20,861 nucleotides of DNA from positions 1 through 20,861 of the forward strand of contig JBBQVZ010000058.1 of assembly GCA_038211015.1 (NCBI GenBank), read 5' to 3'. Source of the DNA: JBBQVZ01 sp038211015. Lineage in GTDB: Bacteria > Actinomycetota > UBA4738 > HRBIN12. Of this stretch, positions 7,775 through 14,145 are shown piece after piece. Each line of letters begins with the position of its first letter. The stretch's first letter is position 1. Made by a program: the position numbers and the translations under genes. The notes under the pieces were generated by a model. That model was not told where the DNA came from. It made no database searches and was given only the letters and a program-made list of their open reading frames with translations.

Positions 7775-8602
7775 ATGGATGACTACTCGGCGCTCGCGTA
7801 TCGGATCGCGGGCGGCGTCGCCGACGTGCGCGGCTGTCTCATCCTTTCCAGGGACGGGCTGATCCTCGGGTCCTACCCGGACGACGAGACGGCCGTCAAG
7901 CCGGCCTGGGTGAGGTTCGCCTCGCTCGGTGATCCCGAGCGGAGCTTCGTCGAGTTCGGCGACCAGGTCTGGGTCTACGTCAGACGACCCGCGTACGGTG
8001 CATTCGCCGTGGCCAACGCCGGCGTCCGCCCGGGCCTGGTGATCGACCAGCTCGAAGGCATCCTGACCTCTGCCGAAGAGTCCCGGAACCGTCGCGACAC
8101 CCTTCGTGTGCCCGAGGCCTCCGGAGGCCCTCCGGGCAAGCCGCAGACTTCGCTCCGTCCGTCGACCAATGGTGGCTCGACCTCGGTCGCGCCTGCGCCG
8201 GGAAGCGCCGAGGCACGGCACTGGGCCCGGTCCACCCTGCCCGCGGCGGACGGCAAGGCCGCCGAAGAGGAGATGGCTGAGGTGGCGAGCGCTGTCGGCC
8301 ACTCGGGGGATACGGCCGCCTCCGACGGGGCCAGCTCCGAGTCGGCGGACGCGGCACATGCCAGCTCGGACGGCGATCCCGGAGGCGAGCTCGCCGCCGA
8401 TCCCGGCGATGCGAAGGTGCCCGACACCGGTGCCGAAGGAACCGATACCGGGCACGCGTCCGACACACACGGACGCAAGCGTAAGGACAAGCACCCTCCG
8501 ATGGAGCTCGACGCAGACGCCGAGGTCGATCCGGTCATGTTGGCCAAAGAGTTCTCGGGCCTGCTTCAGGTCGAGAGCGGTGATGACGAAGCTAGTTCCT
8601 GA
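7775..8602 (+). CDS. Roadblock/LC7-like protein with long acidic low-complexity region, first gene of the pilB operon
   Basis: A 275-residue protein not recognised as a named family. Residues about 1–105 have the strand/helix rhythm of a Roadblock/LC7 domain: GCLILSRDGLILGSYP (first hairpin), FVEFGDQVWVYVRRP and YGAFAVANAGVRPGLVID (central strands), then QLEGILTSAEES (last helix). Roadblock proteins such as MglB regulate small GTPases (MglA) that control pilus polarity; this is an analogy only. Residues about 110–235 are Ala/Ser/Asp/Gly/Glu-rich and probably disordered. The end has a basic patch (GRKRKDKH) and a helix-like ELDADAEVDPVMLAKEFSG, perhaps a binding peptide. Start ATG 7775 has a strong GAGGGGTGA four bases upstream. 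No signal peptide or membrane helix, so cytoplasmic. It lies 33 bases before pilB. Confidence 0.6.
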   Translation: MDDYSALAYRIAGGVADVRGCLILSRDGLILGSYPDDETAVKPAWVRFASLGDPERSFVEFGDQVWVYVRRPAYGAFAVANAGVRPGLVIDQLEGILTSAEESRNRRDTLRVPEASGGPPGKPQTSLRPSTNGGSTSVAPAPGSAEARHWARSTLPAADGKAAEEEMAEVASAVGHSGDTAASDGASSESADAAHASSDGDPGGELAADPGDAKVPDTGAEGTDTGHASDTHGRKRKDKHPPMELDADAEVDPVMLAKEFSGLLQVESGDDEASS

Positions 8603-8635
8603 CGACCTAGACCGAACGGACGCCGGTAGACCGAC

Positions 8636-10318
8636 ATGACTACGGTCAAGCGCAAGGCGAAACAGCTCGGACAGATCCTGATCGAACAGGGTCTCATCAC
8701 GCCTACCCAGTTGGAGCAAGCGCTCGAGGAACACCGCAAGACCCCGAAGTCGCTCGGTCGCGTCCTCATCGATCTCCAGCTGATCAAAGAGGCGGACCTG
8801 GTCCGCGCCCTGGCCGAGCAGGTCGGGTTGGAATTCGTCGACCTGGCCGACTATCACATCGATCCGTCGTCCACGATGTTGCTGCCGGACGCGCTCGCGC
8901 GGCGGTATCGCGCGATCCCGATCGGGGAACGCGACGGCAAGCTCCTGGTCGCGATGTCCGACCCGGCGAACGTCTACGCGCTGGACGACATCCGCACGAT
9001 CACGAACCGCGACGTCCAGCCGGTCGTGGCGACCGCGGCCGATGTCGAGCAGGCGATCCAGAAGTTCGCCGGCATGGACGGTCAGGTCGAAGCCCTTGCA
9101 TCGCAAGCGTCCGAGCAGCTGGAGGGCGACGACGAGCAACTGGAGGCGGCGCTCGAGGAAGCCCCGATCGTCAAGCTGGTGCAGGCGATCATGACGCAGG
9201 CCGTGGGAGACCGGGCGTCCGACGTCCACATCGAGCCGAGCGAGCGAGACGTCCGGGTCAGGTTCCGCGTGGACGGCGTGCTCCACGACGTCATGCACTC
9301 GCCCAAGAACATCCAGGGCGGCCTGATCAGCCGGCTCAAGGTCATGGCCGATCTGAACATCGCGGAGAAGCGGGTGCCGCAGGACGGCCGTATCAGCATG
9401 CGCGTCGGCGGCAGGACGCTCGATCTGCGTGTCGCCACGCTCCCCACGGTCTACGGCGAGAAGATCGTGATCCGTGTGCTGGACAAGTCCCAAGCGCTCC
9501 TGCGCCTCGAGGACCTGGGCTTCTCCGACGACGCGTACAAGCGGTTCTCCGCGTCGTTCACCAAGCCGTACGGCGCGATCCTGGTGACCGGGCCGACCGG
9601 TTCGGGGAAGTCGACCACCATGTACGCGACGCTCAACATCCTGAACGCGGAAGACCGCAACATCATCACGGTCGAGGACCCGGTCGAGTACCGGCTGGAC
9701 GGCGTGAACCAGATGCAGGTGAACCCGAAGGCCGGGCTGACGTTCGCGTCGGCCTTGCGGTCGATCCTGCGTGCCGACCCCGACATCGTGCTCATCGGTG
9801 AGATCCGTGACAAGGAGACGGCCACGATCGCGATCGAGGCCGCGCTCACGGGTCACCTCGTCCTCTCCTCCCTGCACACGAACGACGCGGCATCCGCGAT
9901 CTCGCGATTGGTCGAGATGGAGGTCGAGACGTTCCTGGTGGCCTCCGCGATCGACTGCGTCGTGGCCCAGCGGCTCTTCCGTGTGCTGTGCGAGCGGTGC
10001 AAGGAGGGGTACAAGCCCGAACACGCCGAACTCGTCGCCGCAGGCTACCCGGAGTGGCTGATCCCGGAGATCGACACGCTGTTCCGGCCCACGGGCTGCT
10101 CGGCGTGTTCGACCACGGGGTACCGGGGGCGCGCAGGTCTGTACGAGGTCATGCCGATGACGGAGGAGATCCAACGGCTCACGGTTGACCGCGCGTCTGC
10201 CGATGACATCCGGAGAACGGGTATCGAGCAGGGAATGATGACGCTTCGTGACGACGGTCTGGAGAAGGCCCGCACGGGCCGGACATCCATCGGAGAGATC
10301 GCAAGGGTGGTGAAGTGA
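8636..10318 (+). CDS. pilB: Type IV pilus assembly ATPase PilB
   Basis: A 560-residue hexameric ATPase that powers pilus extension at the cytoplasmic face. Residues 10–33 and 39–62 are two MshEN-type repeats (LGQILIEQGLITPTQL, then LGRVLIDLQLIKEADL), the module that binds c-di-GMP in some PilB/MshE proteins; the second has Gln where the motif has Gly. The catalytic half has Walker A GPTGSGKST at 319–327, the Asp box region ITVEDPVEYRLDGVNQ, Walker B with DPDIVLIGEIRD, and the His box TGHLVLSSLHTNDA. A zinc site of four cysteines, C452/C455 and C488/C491, is present, which is a mark of PilB/GspE and absent from PilT. It is followed one base later by pilT. Confidence 0.96.
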   Translation: MTTVKRKAKQLGQILIEQGLITPTQLEQALEEHRKTPKSLGRVLIDLQLIKEADLVRALAEQVGLEFVDLADYHIDPSSTMLLPDALARRYRAIPIGERDGKLLVAMSDPANVYALDDIRTITNRDVQPVVATAADVEQAIQKFAGMDGQVEALASQASEQLEGDDEQLEAALEEAPIVKLVQAIMTQAVGDRASDVHIEPSERDVRVRFRVDGVLHDVMHSPKNIQGGLISRLKVMADLNIAEKRVPQDGRISMRVGGRTLDLRVATLPTVYGEKIVIRVLDKSQALLRLEDLGFSDDAYKRFSASFTKPYGAILVTGPTGSGKSTTMYATLNILNAEDRNIITVEDPVEYRLDGVNQMQVNPKAGLTFASALRSILRADPDIVLIGEIRDKETATIAIEAALTGHLVLSSLHTNDAASAISRLVEMEVETFLVASAIDCVVAQRLFRVLCERCKEGYKPEHAELVAAGYPEWLIPEIDTLFRPTGCSACSTTGYRGRAGLYEVMPMTEEIQRLTVDRASADDIRRTGIEQGMMTLRDDGLEKARTGRTSIGEIARVVK

Positions 10319-10319
10319 G

Positions 10320-11492
10320 ATGGTGATGCAAGCAGATCAGAACGACGTGCATATCCCGGTCCCGGAGCTGCTCACCGCGCTCCTCGAGGTCGGCGGTTCG
10401 GACCTCCACCTCACGGCGGGGACTCCGCCGACGGTGCGCGTACACGGCGAGCTGGAGCGGCTGGACAAGTACCCCGAGCTGACCCCGAGGGCGCTCCAGG
10501 GCATGATCTACGCGATCTTGCCTCAGAAGCTCCGCGAGCGTTTCGAGCAGGAGCTGGAGCTGGACATGTCCTACTCCCTGCCCGGTCAGGCGCGGTTCCG
10601 TGTGAACGTCTACCAGCAGCGGGACGCGCTCGGCGCGGCGTTCCGGCTCATCCCGTTCGAGATCAAGAAGCTCGACGACCTGGGCCTGCCGGGCGTCGTC
10701 GCGGACCTGGCCCGTTTCCCACGAGGGTTCGTCGTCGTGACGGGACCGACCGGTTCGGGCAAGTCGACCACGCTCGCGGGCATGGTCGACGTCGTGAACG
10801 AGGAGCGGGCCGGCCACATCATGACCGTGGAGGACCCGATCGAGTTCCTACACAAGCACAAGAAGTGCATCGTGAACCAGCGCGAGGTCGGTGCCGACAC
10901 CCATGGGTTCGGACAGGCCCTGAAGCACGTCCTGCGTCAGGACCCCGACGTCATCCTGGTCGGTGAGATGCGAGACCTCGAGACGATCTCCACCGCGATC
11001 ACCGCGGCCGAGACCGGTCACCTCGTCTTCGCCACCCTCCACACCCAGGACGCCCCGCAGACGATCGACAGGATCATCGACGTGTTCCCGCCCCACCAGC
11101 AACAGCAGGTGCGGGTGCAGCTGGCGACCACCCTGCAAGGGGTCGTCACGCAGCAACTGCTCCAGACGGCCGACGGTCACAGCCGCGTGGCGGCGGTCGA
11201 GGTGCTCGTCACGACCCCGGCCATCCGCAACCTGATCCGCGAGGGCAAGGTCCACCAGATCTACTCCGCGATGCAGGCGGGCGGTCGCTACGGCATGCAG
11301 ACGATGGACATGTCCATCGCCGCACACGTGAAGGCCGGTCGCATCAGCCAAGCCATGGCATTCGAGCGCTGCCACGACCCCGAGGAACTCCAGCGCCTGG
11401 TCGGCGGCGATTCCGGTCCGACGCACGTGGACGGCGGCGGCGGAGCCATGGCGATGGGCTCGATGATGTCGGGAGGCGGCGACTATGTCTGA
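10320..11492 (+). CDS. pilT: Type IV pilus retraction ATPase PilT
   Basis: A 390-residue ATPase that drives pilus retraction (twitching motility, DNA uptake). Features: the N-terminal PAS-like part with SDLHLTAGTPPTVRVHG, Walker A GPTGSGKST at 142–150, Asp box TVEDPIEF, Walker B DPDVILVGEMRD, His box TGHLVFATLHTQDA, and the PilT hallmark AIRNLIREGK from residue 301. No tetracysteine zinc site, as expected. The last 30 residues are an unusual Gly/Met tail (GGGGAMAMGSMMSGGGDYV). Its first ATG (10320) is one base after the pilB stop; an ATG at 10326 is the alternative. It overlaps pilC by eight bases, and GGGAGG at 11471–11476, inside the tail codons, serves as the pilC ribosome-binding site. 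Confidence 0.96.
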   Translation: MVMQADQNDVHIPVPELLTALLEVGGSDLHLTAGTPPTVRVHGELERLDKYPELTPRALQGMIYAILPQKLRERFEQELELDMSYSLPGQARFRVNVYQQRDALGAAFRLIPFEIKKLDDLGLPGVVADLARFPRGFVVVTGPTGSGKSTTLAGMVDVVNEERAGHIMTVEDPIEFLHKHKKCIVNQREVGADTHGFGQALKHVLRQDPDVILVGEMRDLETISTAITAAETGHLVFATLHTQDAPQTIDRIIDVFPPHQQQQVRVQLATTLQGVVTQQLLQTADGHSRVAAVEVLVTTPAIRNLIREGKVHQIYSAMQAGGRYGMQTMDMSIAAHVKAGRISQAMAFERCHDPEELQRLVGGDSGPTHVDGGGGAMAMGSMMSGGGDYV

Positions 11493-12696
11493 GTCCTACG
11501 CGTACAAGGTCCGGGACCAGTCCGGGAACCTCGTCACGGGGACGCTCGTCGCCGACAACGAGCGCCTGGTCCTCGAACGCCTCCGCGAGATGGGGTACAC
11601 GCCGCTCGAGGTGGGCAAAGAGAAGAAGGGCATGAACCTCGAGATCAACATCCGGCCCGCCAAGATCAAGCTCAAGGAAGTCGCGATCTTCTCTCGCCAG
11701 TTCGCCACCATGGTCAACTCGGGTCTGCCGCTCCTTCGCGCCCTCTCGATCCTTTCCGATCAGGTCAGCAACAAGGAGCTCGCGAAGACCCTGATGCTCG
11801 TCCGCAACGACGTCGAACAAGGGGCCAGCCTGTCGGTGGCAATGGCGAAGTTCCCGAAGGCGTTCAACGATCTCTACGTGGCGATGGTCAAGTCCGGCGA
11901 GACGGGCGGCATGTTGGACGACGTGCTCCTGATGCTGGCCGACGTGCTCGAGCGCGAGGTGCACCTGCGCCAGAAGATCAAGTCCGCCATGACGTATCCG
12001 GTCGCGGTCGTCGCACTGGTCGTCCTGATCATGTCGGCGATGCTGCTGTTCGTCGTGCCGCAGTTCAAGAACATCTACACGCAGCTCGGTGGTACCCTTC
12101 CGTTGCCGACGCGGGTGCTTCTCATGGCCTCGGACGGCGTGAAGAAGTACTGGTACCTGGTCATCATCTTCACGTTCCTCTTCGTCTTCTTCTTCAAGCG
12201 GTACAAGAAGACGGAGTCCGGGCGGGCGAACCTGGACGCGATCAAGCTGAAGATCCCGATCTTCGGCACGCTCTTCCACAAGACCGCGCTGTCGCGCTTC
12301 TCCAGCACGGCCGGCATGCTGCTGCGCTCGGGCGTCCCGATCCTGCAGGCGCTGGACATCGTGGCGGACACGGTGAACAACAAGGTGATGTCCAGGGCGG
12401 TGGTCGACGTGCAGCAGAGCGTTCGCGAGGGCGAGTCGATCGCGAAGCCGCTCGCGAGGCACGCCGTCTTCCCCCCGATGGTCGTGCAGATGCTCGCCGT
12501 CGGCGAGGAGACGGGTCAGGTCGACACGATGCTCGACAAGGTCGCCAAGTTCTACGACCAGGAGGTCGAGGCTGCTGTCGACGCGTTGACGTCGCTCATC
12601 GAGCCGCTCCTGATCGCGATCATCGGAGGAGCTGTGGGAGCCGCGGTCATCGCGCTCTACATGCCGATGTTCAACATCATCAAGCTGATCCAGTAG
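11485..12696 (+). CDS. pilC: Type IV pilus inner-membrane platform protein PilC (GspF family)
   Basis: A 403-residue polytopic membrane protein on which PilB and PilT act. It has the duplicated GspF layout: cytoplasmic domain one (FSRQFATMVNSGLPLLRAL, MVKSGETGGMLDDVL), a membrane segment about 170–195 (YPVAVVALVVLIMSAMLLFV), a second hydrophobic stretch around 224–240 (YLVIIFTFLFVFFF), cytoplasmic domain two (LSRFSSTAGMLLRSGVPILQ, MLAVGEETGQVDTMLDK), and a C-terminal membrane helix (PLLIAIIGGAVGAAVIALYM). Length and order match the family. Translation is coupled to pilT by an eight-base overlap and an internal Shine–Dalgarno sequence. It ends the pilB operon, with repeats and a terminator-like hairpin after it. 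Confidence 0.95.
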   Translation: MSESYAYKVRDQSGNLVTGTLVADNERLVLERLREMGYTPLEVGKEKKGMNLEINIRPAKIKLKEVAIFSRQFATMVNSGLPLLRALSILSDQVSNKELAKTLMLVRNDVEQGASLSVAMAKFPKAFNDLYVAMVKSGETGGMLDDVLLMLADVLEREVHLRQKIKSAMTYPVAVVALVVLIMSAMLLFVVPQFKNIYTQLGGTLPLPTRVLLMASDGVKKYWYLVIIFTFLFVFFFKRYKKTESGRANLDAIKLKIPIFGTLFHKTALSRFSSTAGMLLRSGVPILQALDIVADTVNNKVMSRAVVDVQQSVREGESIAKPLARHAVFPPMVVQMLAVGEETGQVDTMLDKVAKFYDQEVEAAVDALTSLIEPLLIAIIGGAVGAAVIALYMPMFNIIKLIQ

Positions 12697-12699
12697 GGC

Positions 12700-12762
12700 C
12701 GACGTACGTCGTGTCTACCGCGTCGCGACGTACGTAGTCATCCGTTGGTTCTACGTACGTCG
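12700..12762. repeat. Three evenly spaced ACGTACGT palindromes (operator-like array)
   Basis: Three twelve-base copies of C(G/T)ACGTACGT(C/A)G lie at 12700–12711 (a perfect palindrome, CGACGTACGTCG), 12726–12737 (CGACGTACGTAG) and 12751–12762 (CTACGTACGTCG). Centre-to-centre distances are 26 and 25 bases. Copies two and three are exact reverse complements and can form a twelve-base-pair hairpin with a 13-base loop. A related GCGTACGT lies at 12820–12827 inside the spacer of the pilA1 promoter. The array sits in the 208-base pilC–pilA1 intergenic region and could be a binding site for a dimeric regulator. No known regulator consensus was matched. Confidence 0.65.
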
Positions 12763-12776
12763 AAAGTTGGGTCTTG

Positions 12777-12806
12777 CCTTCCGGTCCGCTTCGGTGGGCC
12801 GGAAGG
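12777..12806 (+). terminator. Strong cUUCGg hairpin between pilC and pilA1, likely terminator of the pilB operon
   Basis: Arms 12777–12789 and 12794–12806 pair over 13 base pairs (two G·U) around a TTCG tetraloop closed by C–G, a very stable fold. It is followed only by TTCAA, not a long T-run, which is common for terminators in high-GC actinobacteria. The 3' arm abuts the -35-like TCAA of the pilA1 promoter (12808), so termination of the motor operon and initiation of the pilin gene are packed together. Confidence 0.65.
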
Positions 12807-12807
12807 T

Positions 12808-12835
12808 TCAACCCCGGGTGCGTACGTGCCGATAT
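12808..12835 (+). promoter_or_regulatory. FliA/WhiG-like promoter of pilA1
   Basis: TCAA (12808–12811), a 16-base spacer and GCCGATAT (12828–12835). The -10 part equals the Bacillus SigD consensus and differs by one base from the GCCGATAA of FliA/WhiG promoters. A start about seven bases downstream would give a leader of about 60 bases before the GTG at 12905. The spacer includes a GCGTACGT box related to the upstream palindromes. Confidence 0.6.
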
Positions 12836-12848
12836 CTCTGAAAGAACG

Positions 12849-12872
12849 CGGCGGATGGGTAGCTGTCCGCCG
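12849..12872 (+). other. Hairpin in the pilA1 5' leader
   Basis: CGGCGGA (12849–12855) and TCCGCCG (12866–12872) form a seven-base-pair stem with a ten-base loop, in the predicted leader just before the AGGAGG ribosome-binding site (12890–12895). It could affect message stability or translation. It did not match any riboswitch consensus I know. Confidence 0.4.
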
Positions 12873-12904
12873 GGACTGACAGACACGAGAGGAGGTGGGC
12901 ACCG

Positions 12905-13438
12905 GTGCTCTGGACGGCGTTGAGGCGGTTGCGCGACGAGGAAGATGGATTCACGCTGATCGAGCTGATGGTCGTCGTGATGATCCTCGCGATCCTCATC
13001 GTGATGGGCCTGCCGACCTTCCTCGGCGTGCGGTCGAGGTTCCAGGACCGCGGCGCCCAGTCGGACCTCCGCAACGTGGTCCTCGGCGCCAGGATCCTCT
13101 ACACGGACAACGCCACGTTCACTCCCGCGAACTCTTCCCCCACAGGGGTCGTCACCATCGTGAACACCTTGTGCTACGTGCCCACAGGGCAGGCGTCGAT
13201 CGCGACGAATCCGGTCGCTCCCGCGTGCGCGAGCGGACAGGGAACCGGGTCGATCAGCGTGGCGTCCGGCATCTCCCAGTTCTCTGCGGCCCGGATGTCC
13301 ACGTCACAGACGTGTTTCGTGATCTTCGATTCCACGACCGGGACGAGGTACGGGATGACCGCGACCCCCGCGAACTGCACGGCGACGTGGGCGGCCGCGA
13401 ACGCGGCGGCGACCACGCCGGCCGCCGCCGGCTGGTAG
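12905..13438 (+). CDS. pilA: Type IV major-pilin-like prepilin (first copy)
   Basis: A 177-residue prepilin. Short charged leader ending DEEDG, cleavage expected after that Gly, mature start FTLIELMVVVMILAILIVMG with Glu5 and the hydrophobic assembly helix, then LPTFLGVRSRFQDRGAQSDL. The globular part has four cysteines (in TLCYV, PACASG, QTCFV, ANCTA), possibly two disulfides, and ends in an Ala/Thr/Pro-rich tail (NAAATTPAAAGW). PilD would process it and PilB assemble it. Start GTG 12905 is nine bases after AGGAGG. It is a single-gene unit with its own FliA-like promoter. Related to but clearly different from the next pilin gene; which is the major subunit cannot be told. Confidence 0.9.
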   Translation: MLWTALRRLRDEEDGFTLIELMVVVMILAILIVMGLPTFLGVRSRFQDRGAQSDLRNVVLGARILYTDNATFTPANSSPTGVVTIVNTLCYVPTGQASIATNPVAPACASGQGTGSISVASGISQFSAARMSTSQTCFVIFDSTTGTRYGMTATPANCTATWAAANAAATTPAAAGW

Positions 13439-13466
13439 CCCTTTCTACCCCTCCTACCTCTTCTTA
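13439..13466 (+). other. G-free pyrimidine tract after pilA1, possible Rho-type termination site
   Basis: The 28 bases directly after the pilA1 stop contain no G and only three A, the rest C and T. Such C-rich, G-poor RNA is what Rho loads on. No strong intrinsic hairpin was found between pilA1 and pilA2 (148 bases), so this is the only termination-like signal there. The remainder holds the pilA2 promoter and ribosome-binding site. Confidence 0.3.
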
Positions 13467-13497
13467 GGTATTCCCTGCTCGAAGGGGGCCGGAACCC

Positions 13498-13525
13498 TCA
13501 AGCCGAGTAGCGAGTCCGCCGACAC
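13498..13525 (+). promoter_or_regulatory. FliA/WhiG-like promoter of pilA2
   Basis: TCAA (13498–13501, in CTCAAG), a 16-base spacer and GCCGACAC (13518–13525). Same spacing as the pilA1 and pilV sites. It predicts a leader of about 55 bases before the ATG at 13586. GGCCGGA (13487–13493) precedes the -35-like element by four bases, as at pilA1. Confidence 0.55.
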
Positions 13526-13585
13526 ATGACCCAGTAGGCGCGCAAGAAGACGTGCCCGAGAAGAAGCGAAAGGAGTTGAGGCAGC

Positions 13586-14071
13586 ATGCTCAAGCGCTTC
13601 ATGGAGCGCAAAGAGGATGAGGACGGGTTCACCCTCATCGAGCTGATGGTGGTCGTTTTGATCATCGGCATCCTGATCGCCATCGCCCTGCCCACGTTCC
13701 TGGGCGCCCGCACCCGGGCCCAGAACCGCGCGGCACAGTCGGACCTTCGCAACACCCTGGTGGCTGCGAAGACCTGGTACACGGACGCCAGTTCCTATGT
13801 TGGTGCCGACTCGGCCGTGACGGGCCTTCAGACCATCGAGCCGTCGTTGACCTACGTCGGTTCCGCGGTGCCCTCCACCGTGGCCGCGCCTTCGGTCAGC
13901 GTCAACGCCGCTTCGGCGACGCTCTGGGGTGCGACCAGGATGTCGGCCTCGGGCGTGTGCTACGGGATCACCGACGACGCGACCGTGGGAACGCGGTACC
14001 AGTCGGCGGTCGCCACGTGCACCGGTGCCACCGTGACCGGAGCGCCAGGAGCCGCGACTAGCTGGACCTAA
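13586..14071 (+). CDS. pilA: Type IV major-pilin-like prepilin (second copy)
   Basis: A 161-residue prepilin. Leader MLKRFMERKEDEDG, mature start FTLIELMVVVLIIGILIAIA with Glu5, then LPTFLGARTRAQNRAAQSDL, the segment most like the first pilin. The globular part is Ala/Ser/Thr/Val-rich with two cysteines (GVCYG and ATCTG), enough for a single C-terminal disulfide loop, and ends TGAPGAATSWT. An AGGAG at 13571–13575 precedes the ATG by ten bases. It has its own promoter and a strong terminator behind it. The tight GCCGAC-type promoter and conventional pilin size make this a good candidate for the main fibre subunit (inference). Confidence 0.92.
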   Translation: MLKRFMERKEDEDGFTLIELMVVVLIIGILIAIALPTFLGARTRAQNRAAQSDLRNTLVAAKTWYTDASSYVGADSAVTGLQTIEPSLTYVGSAVPSTVAAPSVSVNAASATLWGATRMSASGVCYGITDDATVGTRYQSAVATCTGATVTGAPGAATSWT

Positions 14072-14097
14072 GCATCGCTGGCTTGGCTTCAAGTGTG

Positions 14098-14123
14098 AAG
14101 GGGCGGTCTTCGGACCGCCCCTT
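14098..14123. terminator. Strong intrinsic terminator between the convergent pilA2 and mannosyltransferase genes
   Basis: AAGGGGCGGTC (14098–14108), TTCG loop and GACCGCCCCTT (14113–14123): an eleven-base-pair perfect stem with a cUUCGg tetraloop followed by CTTCGTGTT. The arms end in A and T pairs, so it can act in both directions, fitting its place between two convergent genes. Confidence 0.85.
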
Positions 14124-14145
14124 CTTCGTGTTCCGGGGCCGATCT

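Noticed and set aside
7610..10174. 854-codon minus-strand open frame opposite the Roadblock-like gene and pilB
   Set aside because: Very long, but it is exactly antisense to a clear PilB and has a shadow-type composition (Arg, Asp, Val, His, Leu) with no domain.
12763..12904. c-di-GMP riboswitch in the pilA1 leader
   Set aside because: c-di-GMP riboswitches precede pilA in some bacteria, so I checked. A GAAA and a 3' GG…CC part look vaguely similar, but the conserved ACGCAAAGCC core is absent, and the best hairpin lies upstream of the predicted transcript start.
14089..14092. TCAA after pilA2
   Set aside because: No GCCGA at the right distance. It lies at the edge of the terminator.
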